From positions 5,962,501 through 6,026,500 of the forward strand of contig BSBM01000190.1 in the NCBI GenBank assembly GCA_027924585.1: a stretch of DNA of 64,000 nt, in the 5' to 3' direction. A program made the translations under genes and the position numbers. The notes beneath the pieces are model-generated. The model made no database searches. It worked only from the letters and a program-made list of their open reading frames with translations, and was not told where the DNA came from. The DNA is from Larix kaempferi (lineage: Eukaryota; Streptophyta; Pinopsida; Pinales; Pinaceae). Shown here in pieces: positions 59,124 through 64,000 of the stretch (its first letter is position 1; every line of letters starts with the position of its first letter).

Positions 59124-59672
59124 ACCTCAAAAGAGTATCTGAGCTCAAACTATCGGTTCTCCCAGGATCTTTTACATGTGACCACCACAAAACCTCGAAA
59201 GAGCATCCGAGCTCAAACTATCGGATCTCCTAGGATCTTTTTCATGTGGTCAGGAAAAACCTTAAAAGAGTGTCTTGCAACCTGCAAGATCTCTAAAGAG
59301 CATCCCAGGACTTTTACGAGCACACAGCTCAACCTATCAGATCTACAGCATCCGATCTCAAACTATCGGATCTCCCAGGATCTTTTCTATGCTACCTGTA
59401 GCAAAACCTCAAAAGAGTATCCGATCTTAGAATATCAAAACTCCCAGGATATTTTCTATGTTGCTTGCACAATATGTTCATGGCCAACCTATAGAAAAAC
59501 CGCGAAAGAGTATCCGAGCTCAAACTATTGGATCTCCCAGGATCTTTTCTATGCTACCTGCACAATCTGTCCACGGCCAACCTGTAGCAAAACCTCGAAA
59601 GAGTATCTGAGCTCAGACTATCGGATCTCCCAGGATATTTTCTATGCTACTTGCACAATCTGTCCACGGCCA
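59124..59672. repeat. Tandem array, unit up to 93 bp
   Basis: About six units begin ACCTCRAAAGAGTATC and contain CAAACTATCGGATCTCCCAG. The last ones are close to 93 bp and add CACAATCTGTCCACGGCC; earlier ones are shorter or rearranged. Confidence 0.85.
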
Positions 59673-59700
59673 CGGAGTATCATCCCGATACTCATGATCA

Positions 59701-60148
59701 TACTGATCATCATCATATAGTACATCGTCCTGATGCGCATCATCATCACATGATTACCCTGATCATGTACACAGCATCATCCTGATGCATATCATCTGGA
59801 GCATCATCATGATGCTCATCACACATGATAATCTTGATCATCATCGTAGCATCATCCCGATTCCTGTCATATGGAGCATAATCCTGATGCTCATCACACA
59901 TGATCATCCTAATACTCATGATCATACTGATCATCATCATATAGTACATCGTCCTGATGCACATCATCATCACATGATTACCCTGATCATGTACACAGCA
60001 TCATCCTGATGCATATCATCTGGAGCATCATCCTGATGCTCATCACACATGATAATCTTGATCATCATCGTAGCATCATCCTGATTCCTATCATATGGAG
60101 CATAATCCTGATGCTCATCACACATGATCATCCTGATCATCATACATA
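59701..60148. repeat. 224-bp tandem duplication rich in ATCATC/TGATGC
   Basis: Two copies start TACTGATCATCATCATATAG at 59701 and 59925. Inside, short variants of CATCCTGATGCTCATCACAC recur, so the block is a repeat of repeats, with many TGATCA palindromes. Confidence 0.85.
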
Positions 60149-60284
60149 GCAGTAACTGGAGCATCGTCCTGATGCTCATCACACAACACTTACATCCACA
60201 GCCATGGGAAGGATCCTCCTACCACCATGCTTGGAATGGCTCCTGCAAATGTGTCCCATCACTTCTTCCTCAAAGTATCTTCTA

Positions 60285-61098
60285 TCTAAAGAACACCAAG
60301 CCTCTCTCTGAAGTACTCGAACTTCACTCTGTCTAGTGGTTTGGTCAACACATCTACAATCTGCTCATCTGTCATAGCATACTAGAGGTTCACTGCTCCT
60401 CTTTGCACCATATCCCTGATATAGTGATATTTGATCTCGATGTGCTTCAACCTGTCATGGAACACCGGGTTCTCTGACAACTTCACAAACCTCTAGTTGT
60501 CACAATAGATGTAGGTAGCATCCAACTGGAGATCAAATAAATCATACAGTAGCTTCCTTATCCATACTGCCTCACAACTAGTCGAACAAGTTGCGACATA
60601 CTCTGCTTCAGCTGTACTCAGTGCTACGCAGGATTGCTTCCTACTAAACCAAGAAATCACACCTGATCCCATACTGAAGCAGCACCCTGAAGTGCTCTTC
60701 CTATCTGGAGCACTGCCTGTCCAATCTGAATCAACATAACCCTCCAAGTTAAACTTTTGATTTGCATCATACTTGAGCCCATAATCAATTGTACCCTTCA
60801 AGTACCTCAGAATATGCTTAACAACAATCAGGTGAACATGTCTAGGATTTGTCAGAAACTGGCTCAAGGTGTTCACATCAAATAAAATATATGGTCTCGT
60901 GTTCATCAGGTACATCAAGGACCCAATCATCCAACGATACACTGTGACATAAACCGACTCTGATGAAGCATCACTCAATAGCTTCAGGTTCATGGAATAG
61001 GTGTGGCCATGGCCTTGTAGTCCATCATCCCGAACTGCTTCAGGATATCTACTGCATACTTCCCTTATCCAAGGAAGATTCCATCTGCACTCTGCCAC
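60285..61098 (-). pseudogene. Copia RT end and RNase H of element J
   Basis: Frame 61098-60493 has RWMIGSLMYLMNTRPYILF, then YVDSDWTGSAPDRKSTSG, CVALSTAEAEYVATC and YIYCDN, where a stop replaces the usual Gln. The frame continues with KLSENPVFHDRLKHIEIKYH and LTKPLDRVKFEYFRERLG with further stops. The main catalytic acids of RNase H (DSDW, AEAEY, CDN) are present. Confidence 0.9.
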
Positions 61099-61709
61099 AC
61101 CTCCATACCTAGAAAGTAATGCATCATGCCCAAGTCCTTCATCTCGAACTCGTTAGAAAGCTTTCTCTTCATGTCGGAAATCAACCTATCCTCACTTGTC
61201 ACAAACAAGTCATCCATATACAGTAGGAGTATCACTGGATTGCTTTCCTCAACCTTGTAGTAAAGGTTGGAATCCGCTTTACTCTTGGTAAAGCCCAAAC
61301 TGGATAGGAAGTTGTCTATCCTATTGTACCATGTCCTGGGTTCTTGCTTCAAGCCATACAAGGATTTCTTCAATATGCACACATATGAATCCCTGTCATG
61401 TGTCTCAAAATCCAAGTGGCTACTCCACATACACTTCCTCTTCAACTACACCATTCAAGAAAGATGCCTTGACATCCATCTGGTGTATCTTCCACTTCAT
61501 CACTGTAGCCAGAGCAAAAACTGTTATGATGGAAGTGTATCTGACTACAGGTGCAAAAGTCTCTTCATAATCTATCCCCTCTTTCTGGGAGAAGCCACGA
61601 GCTAAAAATATTTCCTTGTAATTCTCTATGCTACCACCAGCAGCATGCTTGATCTTGTAGATCCACTTGGAATTCACAACAGACTTCCCTTCCGGTCTTG
61701 GGACCACAT
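61065..61709 (-). pseudogene. Copia reverse transcriptase of element J, 5'-truncated by K
   Basis: VVPRPEGKSVVNSKWIYKIK and DYEETFAPVVRYTSI (up to 61709), VKASFLNGVVEEEVYVE, SLYGLKQEPRTWYNRID and catalytic YMDDLFV. A frameshift lies near 61430. Sequence right of 61709 is no longer Copia and belongs to the LTR of K. Confidence 0.9.
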
Positions 61710-63123
61710 TGTTGGCTGCTTTCTTGGACAGACCCGGGTTTTCAGGATGCGCAGCAACAAACACCCCTTGGTGCACTGGCCCTCTCGGCAACGAGCTGTG
61801 CAGCAGCCCGAAGTCTCACCCGAAGTGGCTATGGGGGGCTAAGGAATCAGGCTTCCTTAACCTAGGCGACGTGGAGACTAATCTCCTCCCTTCTCTTTCA
61901 GGAGGATTCCTCAGAGCAGGACGCCTTACTCTTTCTCGGACTTCTCAGGGCGACAACGCTGGAACTCACACTTACCAGCCTAGCTGCGCGGTATCTCCAC
62001 ACCTGCGCACGAGGCGTTCACCCACTGCATCCGATACGGTATCATTTCTGGTCTTGCGCCACAGCGCAGTAACACACTCCTCAAGTGCTGCAGCGATATC
62101 GTTCTTGCAAGCCCCTTCGATAATGCACAAGTCTAACTCCTAAGGAAGCTCAAGGATTTACTCTACATATTCATTCATAAAGATAACGAGACATTCATGT
62201 AAACATAGATGGTAAACATAGACATGCATTCATGTGAAATATTTCCATAACAACTAGAATTGTGTGGTTCGCCTCCACGGGGAAATCACATCCACAGGAA
62301 CTGTATTCTATATTAGCTCAAATGGGAATTACACAATATGCTGCGCACACAGCTGCAGCCTTAGATCTTTCTGGGAAACTCCACGCACACAGCTAGGAGC
62401 CCTTCTCTCAGATCTATTCTCTTCTTCTACAGAGATTATAATGACTCAGACGTCGACTCAGACTGCCTGTAAACTCAGTGACTCAAGCTCTACAGCTCTC
62501 CAATTCTAACTCTTACCTTCTAATCAACCTATCTAACTTCTAACCTCTCTAACCCTTTTTCCTTTACAATTACACATATATATAGGTGGCCTTGAGGGTC
62601 GCACCTTTACAAAACTGTGGGCCTTTCCCATCAGTAATCCCCAAAAACCCTAACTGCGGACATGGCTAGGTGTACTGTAGGCGCCGCTTGCAATCACGTC
62701 GCTGCTTCCTACAAACTCCGTGATTTTCGGTGCATATTGCGGGTATGGGTGCCGCTTCATCGTTCTCTGCTCCTTGTCCTTCGCCTTCAATGCTTTGGTC
62801 CGTTGCTCTTCCTTGGTCGGAGCAACCTTAACTTCTGTACTTAGCCTTAATGAGGGTAGCTGAGCCCTCTATTCCGTCGCTTCATTTATTGTGTTATCTG
62901 AGCTTTCTACTCGGCCACATTCACTCTCCTTTGATGTGTGCGCGCGAGCTCCACGATTTCCGACCCGTAATCTACGCTGAGCTCGTCCATCTGGTGCCGT
63001 ACTACGCACTGTTCACTTCTTCCCAAAATTGGTGCTTACTCAAAATTAGCACTTTCCCCTCAACACTTGTGCTTTTTCCTCAAAATTCGCAGCTTTAGCG
63101 TAGCTGCGGCCTATGCTCCAACA
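61710..63123 (-). repeat. Element K 3' LTR (1414 bp)
   Basis: TGTTGGCTGC at the left and ...GCTCCAACA at the right give matching 6-bp TGTTGG/CCAACA ends. It interrupts the J RT at 61710 (flank CACAT at 61705-61709), and the right end abuts a purine tract. A minus-strand TATA box is at 62575-62585. Base composition is less AT-rich than its surroundings. The partner LTR is outside the window. Confidence 0.8.
62575..62585 (-). promoter_or_regulatory. TATA box of element K LTR
   Basis: CTATATATATG on the minus strand. Confidence 0.5.
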
Positions 63124-63135
63124 GGCCCCTAACAC
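63124..63135 (-). other. Polypurine tract of element K
   Basis: The minus strand reads GTTAGGGGCC just before TGTTGGAGC. It nearly touches the stop codon of the coiled-coil ORF. Confidence 0.65.
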
Positions 63136-64000
63136 TTACTTGTGGCTCGTCCCCGAGCCACTCGCACTAGCATGTGGTCTCTTTACTTGCGCATCTGCCT
63201 TTGCTTGGGTCACAGCAAATGCTTGCTTCCACTGCACAATAGCGGAGTCCATTTCATCCACGCACTCCGCAGCTGTCTGCACCATGTCTGAACTGGCTTC
63301 TTCTTCAGTTATGCCATCAACCAACTGTTGAGATTCAGCAAATTCTTTGATCTTTGCCTCGGCTTGGGAAGCAAGTTCAGCATATTCATCCATAAATGGC
63401 TGAATGTTGTTGGTGAGATTAGCATCTTCATTTCTGAGCTTGTGCAGTTGTTGTTGTACTCTGCGCACTTCGCTCATTTTCCTCATTTTTGCTAAGCCTT
63501 CTAAGGCCTTAGCTTCTTCAGTCAGAATAGTTAGGGACTGTTCTGCTACTTGCACCTGTTCCAAAAGGTCGACTTTGAAAGGGAGCTTCTCAAGCTCAGC
63601 CCAAGCCTCCATAGCTTGCGTCATTAGGTTCTAGGCTTCATCTGCTCTACACTTCATTTGTGTGGAAGCTATGCGCAATGCTTCAAATTGTTCCTGCCTT
63701 TCATCTATAGGAGGTGCTGCGACACGAGCTTCCAACTCGGCGATCTGCGTTCTATGGTCCTCAGCCATAGCAACTATTTCTTGCTCTAGGGCTTTCACCC
63801 TTCCGCCAATAATTTGCACTTTCTCAACCAGAGGAAGGTCTGGTTGAATCTGGCAGGCCGGCAGCTCCTGGGTGATTTCATCAACTATGTTTCTTATCCC
63901 AGTGTCTTGTGCCTCGTAAAGTGCAAGCTGCTCAGAGATGTTCTTATAGCCTGCCTTCAGCTCTATTTCCTGCGATTGCAGTCTTTGGTTTGCATGGAAT
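63136..64000 (-). pseudogene. 3'-terminal coiled-coil ORF of element K (partial, one stop)
   Basis: One frame runs from the window edge to a stop at 63136, broken only by TAG at 63631-63633, at least 287 codons. The sequence is heptad-rich and Glu/Gln/Ala/Leu-rich (VKALEQEIVAMAEDHRTQI, QQLHKLRNEDANLTNNI, ASQAEAKIKEFAESQQ), with a basic/Ser tail. No gag, protease, RT or integrase motif is present. It sits in sense orientation right before the polypurine tract, where plant Gypsy elements may carry extra ORFs. It recalls the coiled-coil end of the element B LTR ORF, but no direct homology is shown. The N-terminus is outside the window. Confidence 0.65.

Larger units (their letters stand above)
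58864..60284 (-). other. Repeat-rich 3' region of element J
   Basis: About 1.4 kb between the RNase H end and the polypurine tract, unusually long for Copia. It holds two tandem arrays (59124-59672 and 59701-60148). An open plus-strand frame (59109-59720) exists only because the 93-bp unit is a multiple of three. Confidence 0.7.

Noticed and set aside
59746-60182. Methionine/isoleucine-rich ORFs on both strands
   Set aside because: Translations of ATCATC/TGATGC repeats; no coding evidence.
61645-62143. Plus-strand ORF of 158 codons
   Set aside because: Lies across the J RT / K LTR junction, antisense to RT; no domain.
1-64000. Endogenous pararetrovirus or env-bearing retrovirus
   Set aside because: No movement protein, coat protein or clear env gene is visible; RT types and LTR structures are those of Copia and Gypsy elements.

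Overview
This window looks like nuclear intergenic DNA from a large, repeat-rich plant genome. No host gene is recognisable; nearly everything I can identify is LTR retrotransposon, nested several layers deep. The Tat-type Ty3/Gypsy elements with very long LTRs, extra RNase H domains and plant-mobile-domain-like accessory ORFs make me think of a gymnosperm (conifer or yew-like). That is inference from family resemblance, not proof.

Layout. 1-5594: start of a minus-strand LTR element (A; primer site 195-206), its presumed LTR rich in CGCAA/TTGCG palindromes, and a 1148-bp tandem duplication. 5595-34370: element C, a minus-strand Tat-like Gypsy element of about 15 kb before interruption (TSD GGTGT both ends), with gag-PR, RT, integrase, a second RNase H downstream of integrase, and an antisense ORF with an apparent frame-preserving intron. 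8093-21673: element B, a plus-strand Tat/Athila-like Gypsy element inserted into C (TSD GAGCC). Its 3.66-kb LTRs each carry a ~612-codon ORF, and its second RNase H lies upstream of RT. 34376-37381: D, an older and opposite-strand relative of C. 37382-45601: E, a minus-strand Copia element. 38692-41692: F, a complete non-autonomous gag-only element (TR-GAG type, TSD CCATG) inside E. 45602-54735: decayed sequence with Gypsy gag remains and a SINE-like box A/B pair. 54736-57990: decayed Copia element I with a solo LTR (TSD GAAGG) inside its presumed LTR. 57986-61709: minus-strand Copia element J with a repeat-rich 3' region. 61710-64000: 3' LTR and 3' end of minus-strand element K, with a coiled-coil ORF abutting the polypurine tract.

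Relative order by nesting: D before C before B; E before F; I before its solo LTR, and I before J before K. LTR pairs of B and C look about 95-98% identical by eye, F somewhat less, and E about 80%, so E is clearly older. Almost all pol genes carry stops or frameshifts; the best preserved reading frames are B gag-PR and F gag.

The most unusual content is accessory coding capacity: an LTR-borne ORF (B), an antisense spliced ORF (C) and a 3'-terminal coiled-coil ORF (K). The B and C proteins share a weak N-terminal pattern and may be variants of one accessory protein class that Tat-type elements have taken up more than once.
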